From Fimenecus sp045593555 (lineage in GTDB: Bacteria > Bacillota > Clostridia > Oscillospirales > Acutalibacteraceae), in assembly GCA_045593555.1 (NCBI GenBank), contig JAZNWU010000017.1:28541-92540 (forward strand): a stretch of 64,000 nucleotides of DNA, in the 5' to 3' direction. The position numbers were made by a program, and so were the translations under genes. The notes beneath the pieces are model-generated. The model did not search any database. It was not told where the DNA came from and saw only the letters and a list, made by a program, of their open reading frames with translations. Below, piece by piece: positions 44,363-53,801 of this stretch (position 1 is its first letter; each line of letters opens with the position of its first letter).

Positions 44363-44391
44363 TTGAAATTTAAACTGTGTAGTGATACAAT
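44363..44391 (+). promoter_or_regulatory. Promoter of the nusB-recN operon
   Basis: TTGAAA (44363-44368), a 17-bp spacer and TACAAT (44386-44391), start near 44398. Both palindromes and a leader hairpin are arranged around it. Confidence 0.7.
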
Positions 44392-44405
44392 ATATACAAA
44401 TAAAA

Positions 44406-44415
44406 TGTATATACA
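44406..44415 (+). promoter_or_regulatory. Palindrome TGTATATACA, downstream copy (probable operator)
   Basis: Second copy of the palindrome, extended to a 14-bp perfect palindrome AATGTATATACATT (44404-44417), just downstream of the predicted start point. This is a typical repressor position; the cognate regulator is unknown. Confidence 0.5.
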
Positions 44416-44439
44416 TTCGTACCGCAGAAAAATGAAAAA

Positions 44440-44476
44440 ACACTCCCTGTCTTTTTCTGGCGGGGAGTGTAATTTT
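44440..44476 (+). terminator. Leader terminator/attenuator before nusB
   Basis: Stem ACACTCCC (44440-44447) / GGGAGTGT (44463-44470), followed by AATTTTTT. It lies downstream of the nusB promoter and 12 nt before ATG 44489, and its tail runs up to the SD. It can end spoIIIA transcripts but must also be passed by every nusB transcript. Confidence 0.75.
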
Positions 44477-44488
44477 TTGGAGGATGTT

Positions 44489-44893
44489 ATGACCCGTAAA
44501 GAAGAAAGAGAGCTCGCATTTACACTAATTTTTGAAAAAATTTTCAATGATGAGTTATCTATTGAGGAAATCTCAAATAATGCAGTTGTGGCAAGACTTA
44601 TTGAAGAAAACACTTTTGCATTTTCATTAGCTCAGTTAACTTATGAGCATGTTGAGGAAATTGATAATATTATCAACGAAAACTCTGTTGGCTGGAAGGT
44701 TGAGCGTTTACCAAAGGTTTCTCTTGCTCTTATGCGTCTTGCTATTTGTGAGATACTTTATGTACCGTCAATTCCAAGTGGTGTTTCAATCAATGAAGCA
44801 GTTGAGCTTGCAAAGAAATTTGCTTCTCAGGAGGATGCATCTTTCATTAACGGTATTCTCGGTAAATATGTCAGAGAGAATGTGACGGAATGA
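44489..44893 (+). CDS. nusB: Transcription antitermination factor NusB
   Basis: RNA-binding helical protein acting with NusE in rRNA antitermination (134 aa). The start MTRKEERELAFTLIFE and the segment WKVERLPKVSLALMRLAICE are typical. SD GGAGG precedes ATG 44489. The longer frame from TTG 44363 includes the promoter and terminator and is rejected. First gene of a ten-gene operon. Confidence 0.95.
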   Translation: MTRKEERELAFTLIFEKIFNDELSIEEISNNAVVARLIEENTFAFSLAQLTYEHVEEIDNIINENSVGWKVERLPKVSLALMRLAICEILYVPSIPSGVSINEAVELAKKFASQEDASFINGILGKYVRENVTE

Positions 44894-45831
44894 GCTTTTT
44901 CCTTGGAATAGACACAAGCAATTATACAACTTCTGTTGCTTTATATGATGATGTAACTAATTCTGTAATTATTAAAAAGAAATTGTTACCGGTTAAAGAT
45001 GGCGAAAAAGGTATTCGTCAAAGTGATGCTGTGTTTCATCATACTGTTCAACTACCTGAATTAATTAAAGAAATATTTGAAGATAACAAATATGATATAA
45101 GTGGAATCGGTGTTTCAACTAAGCCTTGTAATGAAGAAGGCTCATATATGCCTTGCTTTTTAGCAGGATTGTCAGTAGCTGTTTCATTATCTTCTGCTAT
45201 GAATGTGCCGTTATATAAATTTTCACATCAGGATGGTCATATTACTGCAGCTTTGTATTCTGCTGATGCTTTGAATTTTATAAATAATGAATTTATTGCA
45301 TTTCACATTTCAGGTGGGACATCACAAGCACTTCTTGTGAAACCCAATGATAAATACTTTGAAACTGAAAAAGTAGCAGATTCACTTGATTTAAAGGCAG
45401 GACAGGCTGTGGATAGGGTAGGAATTTCACTTGGTCTTAAATTCCCTTGCGGTCCTGAGCTTGAAAAAATCGCTTTACAAAGTGATAACAATCTTGAGTA
45501 TATTAAGGTTTTCAGGCGTGACGGCATGTTCAGCCTTTCAGGTGTTGAAAATAAATGTAAGCAAATGCTTGACAAAGGATGTAAGTATGAGGATATTGCT
45601 CTTTTTTGCTTAAGCTATATTTATTCAGCAATTGATGACACAGTTTCGGAGCTTATAGGAAAATATGGCGATTTACCTGTTGTTTTTTCAGGTGGAGTTA
45701 TGTCAAACAAGATTATCAGAAATAAAATAGAATCAAAGTATAAATCATATTTTGCAGAGCCACAATTTTCCGCTGATAATGCTTGTGGTGTTGCAGTTTT
45801 AGCTTCAATTTGTAATAAAGGAAAAATTTAA
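44890..45831 (+). CDS. TsaD/Kae1-like protein (peptidase M22 family paralogue)
   Basis: ASKHA-fold protein (313 aa) related to TsaD, which helps make t6A on tRNAs. It begins FLGIDTSNYTTSVALY, where TsaD normally has GIETSCDET. Metal-site-like SHQDGH, HISGGTSQAL and VFSGGVMSNK are retained. It is shorter than TsaD and is probably the Clostridial paralogue often encoded next to xseA. Overlaps nusB by ATGA. Role not established. Confidence 0.82.
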   Translation: MSFFLGIDTSNYTTSVALYDDVTNSVIIKKKLLPVKDGEKGIRQSDAVFHHTVQLPELIKEIFEDNKYDISGIGVSTKPCNEEGSYMPCFLAGLSVAVSLSSAMNVPLYKFSHQDGHITAALYSADALNFINNEFIAFHISGGTSQALLVKPNDKYFETEKVADSLDLKAGQAVDRVGISLGLKFPCGPELEKIALQSDNNLEYIKVFRRDGMFSLSGVENKCKQMLDKGCKYEDIALFCLSYIYSAIDDTVSELIGKYGDLPVVFSGGVMSNKIIRNKIESKYKSYFAEPQFSADNACGVAVLASICNKGKI

Positions 45832-47028
45832 ATGAATTCACCTCTTATTCTAAGTGTTACACAATTGAATAATTATGTTAAATCGATTATTGAACAGGAT
45901 GAAAATCTTTACAATGTTTTTGTAATTGGTGAAATATCAAATTTTGTTGACCATTACAGAAGCGGTCATCTTTATATGAGTATTAAGGACAATCAATCTG
46001 TAATCAGTGCTGTAATGTTTGCCGGAAATGCATCAAAGCTAAAATTTAAGCCTCAGAACGGAATGTCTGTAATTATTCGTGGTCGTGTTTCACTTTATGA
46101 GCGTGACGGTAAATATCAGCTTTATATTGATGATATGCAACCTGATGGAGTAGGCACTCTTGCTTTAGCTTTTGAACAATTAAAAGAAAAGCTTTCAAAA
46201 TTGGGCTTATTTGATAATGACCATAAAAAGAGTATTCCTCGGTTTCCAGCAAAAATCGGTGTTATTTCTTCTCCCACAGGTGCAGCAGTTCAGGATATTT
46301 TGAATGTTCTTGAAAGACGATATCCTATTGCTGAAATCGTTTTTGCAGGTGTACAAGTTCAAGGTGAGTCTGCCGCATCAACAGTATGTAATGCTTTGAG
46401 AAAAATGAACCAAACCGATGTTGATGTGATTATTATTTCTCGTGGTGGTGGCTCAGCAGAGGATTTGTGGCCATTCAACGACGAAAAACTTGCCTTTGAA
46501 ATTTATAATTCAAAAATTCCCGTAATTTCGGGAGTGGGTCACGAAACTGATTTTACAATATGTGATTTCGTTGCTGATTTACGAGCACCAACACCATCTG
46601 CTGCAGCAGAGCTTGCAACTCCTGATATTAAAGAACAAAGATATTATATTTCATCTTTAAAATATTCAATTGAGAATATTTTTAATTCATATATTGATGA
46701 TTTGTCTTATAATTTAAATAAACTTGTTAATTCACAGGTGCTACAAAAACCTGAAAAAATTATTGAGAATTGTGAGTTGTATCTTGATTCGTTAAATGAA
46801 CATTTAAATAACAACTTTAAAAATATTTTAACAGATTATTCATCATCTTTTGCTATACTTTGTTCAAAACTTGATTCTTTAAGTCCGTTAAAGGTTTTAT
46901 CTCGTGGATACTCAATAGTTAAGCAAAATAATGAAGTTTTAACTGATGTGCATCAATTGAAAAATGGTGATGTTGTTTCTATTCAATTTGAAAATGGAAC
47001 TGCTAAAGCAGAAATAATTGAGGTGTGA
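45832..47028 (+). CDS. xseA: Exodeoxyribonuclease VII large subunit
   Basis: Catalytic subunit of the single-strand exonuclease (398 aa). An N-terminal OB fold (residues about 5-100, LYMSIKDNQSVISAVMF) is followed by the catalytic core with GVISSPTGAAVQDI, ISRGGGSAEDLWPFN and GVGHETDFTICDFVADLRA. SD AAGGA precedes the ATG, which directly follows the previous stop. Confidence 0.96.
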   Translation: MNSPLILSVTQLNNYVKSIIEQDENLYNVFVIGEISNFVDHYRSGHLYMSIKDNQSVISAVMFAGNASKLKFKPQNGMSVIIRGRVSLYERDGKYQLYIDDMQPDGVGTLALAFEQLKEKLSKLGLFDNDHKKSIPRFPAKIGVISSPTGAAVQDILNVLERRYPIAEIVFAGVQVQGESAASTVCNALRKMNQTDVDVIIISRGGGSAEDLWPFNDEKLAFEIYNSKIPVISGVGHETDFTICDFVADLRAPTPSAAAELATPDIKEQRYYISSLKYSIENIFNSYIDDLSYNLNKLVNSQVLQKPEKIIENCELYLDSLNEHLNNNFKNILTDYSSSFAILCSKLDSLSPLKVLSRGYSIVKQNNEVLTDVHQLKNGDVVSIQFENGTAKAEIIEV

Positions 47029-47030
47029 TT

Positions 47031-47225
47031 ATGAATTTAACATATGAACAGGCGACAAAAAGACTTGAGGAAATCGTTGCACTACTTGAAGATGGTGAAA
47101 AGTCACTTGAAGAGTCTTTAGCGTTATATGAAGAAGGAATTAAATTGTCTGATTTTTGTATGAAAAAACTTCAGAACGCTAAACAGAAAATTATTGATAT
47201 AAATGAGGTCAAGAATAATGACTGA
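47031..47225 (+). CDS. xseB: Exodeoxyribonuclease VII small subunit
   Basis: Small helical subunit (64 aa from ATG 47031) with the family segments LEEIVALLEDGEKSLEESL and LYEEGIKL. SD GAGGTG lies 5 nt upstream inside the end of xseA; an in-frame GTG at 47025 is less likely. Confidence 0.94.
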   Translation: MNLTYEQATKRLEEIVALLEDGEKSLEESLALYEEGIKLSDFCMKKLQNAKQKIIDINEVKNND

Positions 47226-48099
47226 TATTAAAGAATATGTAAATCAACAAGCAAAATTGATTTCTGACAGATTGGATGTTTTACTTTCAGAAAATATGCC
47301 GTCAACTGTCCTTGAAGCAATGAAATACAGCGTTTCAAACGGTGGTAAGAGAATAAGACCCATACTTGCAATTGAATTTGCAAGGGCTTGTAATGGTGAT
47401 GTTGATACTGCACTTGATTTTGGTTGTGCAGTTGAAATGATTCACACTTATTCGCTTATCCACGATGATTTACCCTGTATGGATAATGATGATATGAGAA
47501 GAGGCAAGCCTTCTTGTCATATTGCGTTTGGTGAGGATAACGCTTTACTTGCCGGTGATGCACTTCTTACAGAGGCTTTTGGTTTATTGTCATCTGTAAG
47601 AAATATACCTGATGTGAACATTGTAAGAGCAGTTTTATATCTTTCATCATTTGCAGGAATTAACGGTATGGTTGGTGGACAAGTTCTTGATTTGCAGTTT
47701 GAAGATACAAAACCAACAGTTGATGAAATTCTTAAAATGTATTCTTTAAAAACATGTGGTCTTATTAAAGCATCTTGTGTTTTAGGATGCCTTTCATGTA
47801 ATGATTATGATGAAAAAAAGATTTTAGCAGCTATTGAATATGCTGAAAACCTTGGAATTGCCTTTCAGATTCAGGATGATATACTTGATATTGAAGGAGA
47901 TTCTGTTTCTCTTGGTAAACCTGTTGGCAGTGATGAAAAGAATGATAAATCAACCATTGTTAAACACTTTGGTCTTGTTAAATCTAAAGAACTTGTAAAA
48001 GAATATACAGATAAAGCAATATTGGCTTTAAATATTTTTGAAAATAGTACTGAAACATTAAAACAACTTGCATATATGCTTGTTGATAGAAAAAATTGA
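47218..48099 (+). CDS. ispA: Farnesyl/geranyl diphosphate synthase
   Basis: Condenses IPP with DMAPP/GPP to make C15 prenyl diphosphate (293 aa). The first aspartate-rich motif is DDLPCMDNDD and the second is FQIQDDILD; GGKRIRP and KNDKSTIV are also conserved. ATG 47218 overlaps the xseB end by 8 nt and has GAGG 9 nt upstream; ATG 47203 is too early. Works with Dxs, encoded next, in isoprenoid synthesis. Confidence 0.95.
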   Translation: MTDIKEYVNQQAKLISDRLDVLLSENMPSTVLEAMKYSVSNGGKRIRPILAIEFARACNGDVDTALDFGCAVEMIHTYSLIHDDLPCMDNDDMRRGKPSCHIAFGEDNALLAGDALLTEAFGLLSSVRNIPDVNIVRAVLYLSSFAGINGMVGGQVLDLQFEDTKPTVDEILKMYSLKTCGLIKASCVLGCLSCNDYDEKKILAAIEYAENLGIAFQIQDDILDIEGDSVSLGKPVGSDEKNDKSTIVKHFGLVKSKELVKEYTDKAILALNIFENSTETLKQLAYMLVDRKN

Positions 48100-48115
48100 T
48101 TGGAGTCTTTCTTTA

Positions 48116-49975
48116 ATGGGCTATAAATTTTTGGAAAACATAAAAGCTCCTAATGATTTAAAGAAACTTAATATTAATGATTTAATTGAACTTTCCACTG
48201 AAATCAGAGATTATATGATTAAAACCGTTTCTGTAAATGGTGGTCATCTTTCCTCTAATCTCGGTGTTGTTGAATTGTCTGTTGCTATCCATAAGGTGTT
48301 CGATTCTCCAAATGATAAAATCGTATGGGATGTCGGACATCAGGTATATGCTCATAAATTAATTACAGGAAGATACAAATCTTTTTCAACATTAAGAAAA
48401 GAAAATGGTATATCAGGATTTTGCGCGCCAAATGAAAGTGATCATGATACATTTTACAGCGGACATTCAAGCACATCTATTTCTGCAGCATTAGGAATTG
48501 CTGAGGCCAATAAAATTCTTGGAAATAATAATTATACAATTGCTATAATTGGTGATGGTGCATTAACAGGTGGTCTTGCTTATGAGGCACTTAATAATGC
48601 AGGTCGTTCAGGTACTAAGCTTATTGTTATTCTTAATGATAACGAAATGTCAATTTCTGAAAATGTTGGCTCTATGGCACGTTATCTTGCAATTGTCCGT
48701 TCAAAACCGGGATACAATATTTTGAAAGCCAAAACAGAGGATACGCTTAATAAAATTCCTTTAATCGGTTCACCCATTGCACATTGTGTTTCTTATGTTA
48801 AAACACGAATCAAGAATTTAATGTATAAGAGTACTTTTTTTGAGGATTTAGGCTTTAATTATATGGGACCAATTGACGGTCACAATATTGAGCATTTATG
48901 CGAAGCATTAAATTCTGCAAAACTTTCTGACGAACCTGTTTTATTACACATCAGTACGACTAAAGGTAAAGGATATAACTTTGCTGAAAAATCACCAAGC
49001 ACTTATCATGGTATTTCTAATTTTGATGTTGTTACTGGTGAATGTAAAGTCAGTTCAACAAATTTCTCAGAAGAATTTGGAAAAATGTTATGTGAACTGG
49101 CTGAAAACAATAAAAGAATTTGTGCTATTACTGCTGCAATGTCACTTGGTACAGGTCTTAAAGAATTTTCAGAAAAATACAATGATAGATTTTATGATGT
49201 AGGTATTGCTGAACAACACGCTGTTACTTTTGCTTCAGGCCTTTCAAAAGGCGGAATGATTCCTGTTTTTCCTGTTTATTCTACTTTTTTACAGAGAGCA
49301 TATGACCAACTGGTCCATGATGGTACTTTACAAAATCAAAAAATGGTTATCGGAGTTGACAGAGCAGGTTTTGTTGGTGAAGATGGTGTAACGCATCAGG
49401 GTTTACTTGATGTTTCTTATCTTAATAGCATTCCGGGTGTAACTGTTTATTCTCCGTTTACTTATGATAAATTAAGACGTGACCTTAAAAATGCTATTTG
49501 TAACTCAGATAACCTTACTGCAATAAGATATCCTCGTGGATGTGAAATGGAATTACCAACCGGTTATCTTATTACAGATAATGATTTTGATTATTTTGAA
49601 AACGATAAAAAAGTTCTTATCATTTCATATGGTCGAATTTCTGTTAATGTAATGAATGCTGTGGATATTTTAAATGGTCAAGGTATTAAAGTTTCTTTAT
49701 TAATTCTAAATAAGATTAAACCAATTAATAAAGAAGTTGCAGATATCGCCCTTGATTATTCTCATGTGTTCTTTTATGAAGAAAGTATAAGGTCCGGCAG
49801 CATTGGTGAGTCCTTTGCTGATTTACTGCTTGCTGAAGGATTTAACAAAAAATATTATCATATTGCTGTTCCTGATGAGTTTATTCCTCATGCATCTGTT
49901 TCTTCTTTAATGAAGAAGTATAAATTTGATACTGAAAGTATTGTTAAAAATATTTTGGAGAAATATAATGGCTGA
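48116..49975 (+). CDS. dxs: 1-deoxy-D-xylulose-5-phosphate synthase
   Basis: Thiamine diphosphate enzyme catalysing the first MEP pathway step from pyruvate and glyceraldehyde-3-phosphate (619 aa). TPP motif GDGALTGGLAYEALNNAG, pyrimidine domain DVGIAEQHAVTFASGLS and DRAGFVGEDGVTHQG are all intact. ATG 48116 with GGAG about 11 nt upstream is chosen over an earlier frame opening at 48068. Overlaps tlyA by 8 nt. Confidence 0.96.
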   Translation: MGYKFLENIKAPNDLKKLNINDLIELSTEIRDYMIKTVSVNGGHLSSNLGVVELSVAIHKVFDSPNDKIVWDVGHQVYAHKLITGRYKSFSTLRKENGISGFCAPNESDHDTFYSGHSSTSISAALGIAEANKILGNNNYTIAIIGDGALTGGLAYEALNNAGRSGTKLIVILNDNEMSISENVGSMARYLAIVRSKPGYNILKAKTEDTLNKIPLIGSPIAHCVSYVKTRIKNLMYKSTFFEDLGFNYMGPIDGHNIEHLCEALNSAKLSDEPVLLHISTTKGKGYNFAEKSPSTYHGISNFDVVTGECKVSSTNFSEEFGKMLCELAENNKRICAITAAMSLGTGLKEFSEKYNDRFYDVGIAEQHAVTFASGLSKGGMIPVFPVYSTFLQRAYDQLVHDGTLQNQKMVIGVDRAGFVGEDGVTHQGLLDVSYLNSIPGVTVYSPFTYDKLRRDLKNAICNSDNLTAIRYPRGCEMELPTGYLITDNDFDYFENDKKVLIISYGRISVNVMNAVDILNGQGIKVSLLILNKIKPINKEVADIALDYSHVFFYEESIRSGSIGESFADLLLAEGFNKKYYHIAVPDEFIPHASVSSLMKKYKFDTESIVKNILEKYNG

Positions 49976-50783
49976 TAAGAAAAGACTTGATACTGTTGTA
50001 GTTGAATTAGGTTTTGCTGAGACTCGTTCTAAAGCTTCTGCTATCATTATGGCAGGTGAAATATATGTAAATGGTCAAAAAGAAACTAAAGCGGGTTATA
50101 CAGTTAAAGAAAAAGATGTTATTGAATTTATTGGTAAAAAAATGCCTTTTGTAAGTCGTGGAGGCTATAAACTTGAAAAGGCAATGAAAAACTTCAATAT
50201 TACTCTTGATAATTGTATATGTATGGACATTGGTGCATCGACAGGGGGGTTTACTGACTGTATGCTTCAATGTGGTGCAGCTAAAGTATATTCAATTGAT
50301 GTGGGTTACGGTCAGCTTGCGTGGAAATTGCGTACTGACGAAAGAGTTGTTAATCTTGAGCGTACAAATTTCAGATATTTAACAAAAGAAACTGTAACTG
50401 AAGATATTGATTTTGCAAGTATCGATGTATCTTTCATTTCTCTTAAAAAGATTTTACCTGTTTTATTTGATTTTTTGACAACTGACGGACAGACAGTTGC
50501 TCTTATCAAGCCTCAGTTTGAAGCAGGTCGTGATAAAGTTGGTAAAAAAGGTGTCGTACGAGACAAAAATACTCATAAGGAAGTAATATCAGAAATTGTA
50601 AAATTTGCTTATGAAACAGGTTTTTCAATATTTAATTTAGATTTTTCACCAATAAGAGGACCTGAAGGAAATATTGAGTATCTTGTTTTCCTGTCAAAAA
50701 GTATCGATAAAGTATTAAAAGTAAGTAACGATGATATAAATGATATTGTTGAGAAATCTCATTCAGAATTGAGTGGTGAATAA
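49968..50783 (+). CDS. tlyA: TlyA-family rRNA 2'-O-methyltransferase
   Basis: S4 RNA-binding domain (about 1-60, KKRLDTVVVELGFAETRSKA) plus FtsJ-like methyltransferase domain with SAM motif CMDIGASTGGFTDCML and catalytic-region IKPQFEAGRDKVGKKG (271 aa). Relatives methylate 16S and 23S rRNA; older annotations call it hemolysin A. ATG 49968, GGAG upstream, overlaps dxs. Confidence 0.94.
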   Translation: MADKKRLDTVVVELGFAETRSKASAIIMAGEIYVNGQKETKAGYTVKEKDVIEFIGKKMPFVSRGGYKLEKAMKNFNITLDNCICMDIGASTGGFTDCMLQCGAAKVYSIDVGYGQLAWKLRTDERVVNLERTNFRYLTKETVTEDIDFASIDVSFISLKKILPVLFDFLTTDGQTVALIKPQFEAGRDKVGKKGVVRDKNTHKEVISEIVKFAYETGFSIFNLDFSPIRGPEGNIEYLVFLSKSIDKVLKVSNDDINDIVEKSHSELSGE

Positions 50784-50784
50784 A

Positions 50785-51627
50785 ATGAAAATAGGAATTG
50801 TTCCAAATTTTACAAGAGAAAAAACTCTTGATGTTTTTAACAACACAATTTCATATCTTGAAAAATATAATATTGACTATTATTTTGACAGAATATCATT
50901 TGAACACGCTTCATTAAATATTGGTGAAAGCAAAATTATCGATAATGTTTATGAGAATACTGACCTTGTGTTAGTTATCGGTGGCGATGGTTCGTTTATA
51001 CACGCAGCAAAAGATGCAGCTGTTCATAAAAAGTCTGTTCTTTGCATAAATGCAGGTAATTTAGCCTTTTTAGCAGGTCTTGAAGGGAATGAACTTTATT
51101 TGCTTGAAAAGCTCATTTCAGGCGATTATATGACAGATAGAAGAATGATGCTGGAAGTGGTTTTGAAAGATAATTTAAATGAAAAACTTTTAGGATATTG
51201 TTTAAATGATGTTGTTATTGCCCGTTACGGAGAAATTAAGCTCATTGACCTAGATGTGTACTGTAATGATAGGAAAATTAACAGTTATCGTGGTGATGGC
51301 GTCGTAATTTCAACTCCAACCGGTTCAACAGCTTACGCCTGGTCTGCAGGTGGTCCCGTTATTGACCCGGATTTGAAATGCATAACAGTTACTCCGATTT
51401 GCACACATTCATCATTAATCAGAACTTTTGTATTTAATGAAAAGTCCATCATTAAAGTTAAATCTCCTATAAATTCGCAAAAAATTTGTTTATCTACCGA
51501 TGGTGATAAATCTCTTGAATTAAATAATAATTCCGAAATAATAATACGGAAGTCAGATTATTATGCTGAATTTATTCGAATTAAAACTGATGAATTTTTT
51601 GACATTCTTAATCAGAAATTAACATAA
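50785..51627 (+). CDS. nadK: NAD kinase
   Basis: Phosphorylates NAD to NADP (280 aa). The active-site motif GGDGSFIHAAK and the segment RGDGVVISTPTGSTAYAWSAGG are typical. ATG 50785 has GGTGA 5 nt upstream; in-frame GTG codons at 50773 and 50776 form part of that SD region. Confidence 0.96.
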   Translation: MKIGIVPNFTREKTLDVFNNTISYLEKYNIDYYFDRISFEHASLNIGESKIIDNVYENTDLVLVIGGDGSFIHAAKDAAVHKKSVLCINAGNLAFLAGLEGNELYLLEKLISGDYMTDRRMMLEVVLKDNLNEKLLGYCLNDVVIARYGEIKLIDLDVYCNDRKINSYRGDGVVISTPTGSTAYAWSAGGPVIDPDLKCITVTPICTHSSLIRTFVFNEKSIIKVKSPINSQKICLSTDGDKSLELNNNSEIIIRKSDYYAEFIRIKTDEFFDILNQKLT

Positions 51628-51639
51628 AGGATAAATAAA

Positions 51640-52086
51640 ATGAAAAAGAAAAGACATGAGCTAATTCTTAATTACATAAAAAACAACAATGTATCACGTC
51701 AGGAAGAAATTATTAAAATGCTTGTTGAAAATGGTTTTAATGTTACTCAAGCAACTATTTCCCGTGATATAAAAGAACTTAAAATTATAAAAGAACATTT
51801 TGGCAAAAATGATATCAGATACGCTGTAAGTGAAAAAATTGATAATGATGATAATTATAAAATGATATTTAAGCGTTCTGCTATTTCGGCTGATGCTGCT
51901 ATGAATATTATCGTTGTTAAGTGTTATTCAGGAACTGCAAACGCTGCTTGTATTGCACTTGATAGCATGAATCTTTCAGGTCTTGTAGGTACAATAGCAG
52001 GTGATGATACGATTTTTGTTGCTTGTAAGGATGTTGACGCAACTACAAATATTATTAATACTATTAACGCATTACTTAAGGGTTGA
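51640..52086 (+). CDS. argR: Arginine repressor ArgR/AhrC
   Basis: Arginine-responsive hexameric repressor (148 aa). The N-terminal winged helix (NGFNVTQATISRDIKELKI, about 32-50) and C-terminal arginine-binding domain with GTIAGDDTIFVA are complete. Its position just before recN is conserved in Bacilli and Clostridia. No ARG box was recognised in the window. Confidence 0.94.
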   Translation: MKKKRHELILNYIKNNNVSRQEEIIKMLVENGFNVTQATISRDIKELKIIKEHFGKNDIRYAVSEKIDNDDNYKMIFKRSAISADAAMNIIVVKCYSGTANAACIALDSMNLSGLVGTIAGDDTIFVACKDVDATTNIINTINALLKG

Positions 52087-52092
52087 TTTTTT

Positions 52093-53766
52093 ATGATTTC
52101 TAATCTGAAAATATCAAATATAGCTATTATTAAAGAAGCTGTTGTTGATTTTAACAATGGCTTAAATGTGTTAACTGGTGAAACGGGTGCAGGTAAGTCA
52201 ATTATCATAGATTCTATCAATGCTATACTTGGTGAAAGAACTTCTCGTGAACTTATCCGAACAGGTAGCAATAATGCTGAGGTTACAGCTTATTTTGAAG
52301 ACATCAATAACAATGTAATTGAAGTGCTTAATGAACTTGGACTCAGTTGCGAAGAAGATAATTCTTTATTAATTTCAAGAAAAATATCACTTGATGGAAA
52401 AAATATCTGTAAAGTTAATGGCACAACTATCAATGTTTCAATGCTTAAAAGACTTGGTCAATCACTTGTTAATGTTCACGGTCAGCTTGATAACCATAAT
52501 TTATTAAATGAGGAACTACACTATACATACATTGATAATTATGCTGAAAATAATAAAATAAAAGATAAGTATTTATCTGCTTATAATGATTATTGTGAAA
52601 CAAAGAAACGCTATAATAGCTTAATTGTGGATGAAAGTGAAAAAGCAAGAAAAATCGATTTGCTTACTTATCAGATTAATGAAATCATTGATGCTGATAT
52701 TCGAGTAGGTGAATGGGAAGAGCTTGAAAAAAGAAAAAAAGTTCTTCAGAATGCAGAACAATTATTAAGCCTTATTAATAATGTTGTTGACATTTTTGAT
52801 GGAAATGATGATTTTAGTGGTATTAACGATATGTTGAATACTGCTTCTAATTCTTTAATTAAAGCATCATCATTTGATGAAACATTAAATAGAATCGCAG
52901 ATTCAGTTACTGATATGTCATATAATATCGGTGATTTTACAAGTGAATTAAAAAGTTTTATATATAATTTTGATGTCGACCCTACAGAACTTGATGTTAT
53001 TGAAGACAGATTAAATACTTTATTCAAGTTGTCAAAAAAGTATGGTTCAACTGAAGAAGAAATTTTAAATTTTCTTGAAAACGCTCAAAAAGAATTAGAT
53101 AATATCACTTTTTTTGATAAGAAAAAGGAAGAACTTGAGCAGAAATTGAACGATAAACTTGCAAATTTAGAAAATGCTGGTAAAGAATTATCTGAAAATC
53201 GTAAGAGATATGGTGAACTCTTTGTCCAAGATGTTGCGAATGAATTATCATTTCTTGATATGGCATCAATAACATTTAAAGTAATTCAGAATAAAAAAGA
53301 TTTTGATGAAACCGGTGCTGATGAAATCTATTTTCTTATTTCAGCAAATGCAGGTGAAGAACCAAAGCCACTTTCAAAGATTGCATCCGGTGGCGAATTG
53401 TCACGAATTATGCTTGCAATTAAAAATGTTTTGGCAAGTAAGGATAATATTCAGACATTAATTTTTGATGAGGTTGACACAGGTGTAAGCGGTCGTGCGG
53501 CACAGAAAATTGGTATAAAGCTTAAAGAGGTTTCAAAAAACAGACAAGTTCTTTGTGTAACACATTTAGCACAAATCGCAGCCTTTGCAGATAATCATTT
53601 CTTAATTTCTAAATCTGAAAGTAATAATAAGACTTTTACAAAGGTCGAATCTCTTGATAATGATGGTAGAATAAAAGAAATTGCTCGTATTATAGGTGGA
53701 ATTGAAGCAAGTCAGCTGTCACTTGATACTGCTGCTGAAATGATTGAAAATGCAAAGAAATATTAA
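52093..53766 (+). CDS. recN: DNA repair protein RecN
   Basis: SMC-like ATPase for double-strand break repair (557 aa). Walker A GETGAGKSIIID, coiled-coil middle (about 150-370), signature region ASGGELSRIMLAIK and Walker B IFDEVDTGVSGRAAQ. Starts 6 nt after argR; last gene of the operon. No clear LexA box upstream. Confidence 0.96.
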   Translation: MISNLKISNIAIIKEAVVDFNNGLNVLTGETGAGKSIIIDSINAILGERTSRELIRTGSNNAEVTAYFEDINNNVIEVLNELGLSCEEDNSLLISRKISLDGKNICKVNGTTINVSMLKRLGQSLVNVHGQLDNHNLLNEELHYTYIDNYAENNKIKDKYLSAYNDYCETKKRYNSLIVDESEKARKIDLLTYQINEIIDADIRVGEWEELEKRKKVLQNAEQLLSLINNVVDIFDGNDDFSGINDMLNTASNSLIKASSFDETLNRIADSVTDMSYNIGDFTSELKSFIYNFDVDPTELDVIEDRLNTLFKLSKKYGSTEEEILNFLENAQKELDNITFFDKKKEELEQKLNDKLANLENAGKELSENRKRYGELFVQDVANELSFLDMASITFKVIQNKKDFDETGADEIYFLISANAGEEPKPLSKIASGGELSRIMLAIKNVLASKDNIQTLIFDEVDTGVSGRAAQKIGIKLKEVSKNRQVLCVTHLAQIAAFADNHFLISKSESNNKTFTKVESLDNDGRIKEIARIIGGIEASQLSLDTAAEMIENAKKY

Positions 53767-53767
53767 C

Positions 53768-53795
53768 TTGACAATTATTTTTAATTGTGTATAAT
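53768..53795 (+). promoter_or_regulatory. Promoter of the tyrS T-box leader
   Basis: TTGACA (53768-53773), 16-bp spacer, TATAAT (53790-53795), both perfect matches; the -35 begins 1 nt after the recN stop. Confidence 0.85.
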
Positions 53796-53801
53796 AATCT
53801 C

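Noticed and set aside
44363..44488. Longer N terminus for nusB
   Set aside because: It would translate the promoter and the leader terminator; ATG 44489 has a strong SD and matches the NusB start.
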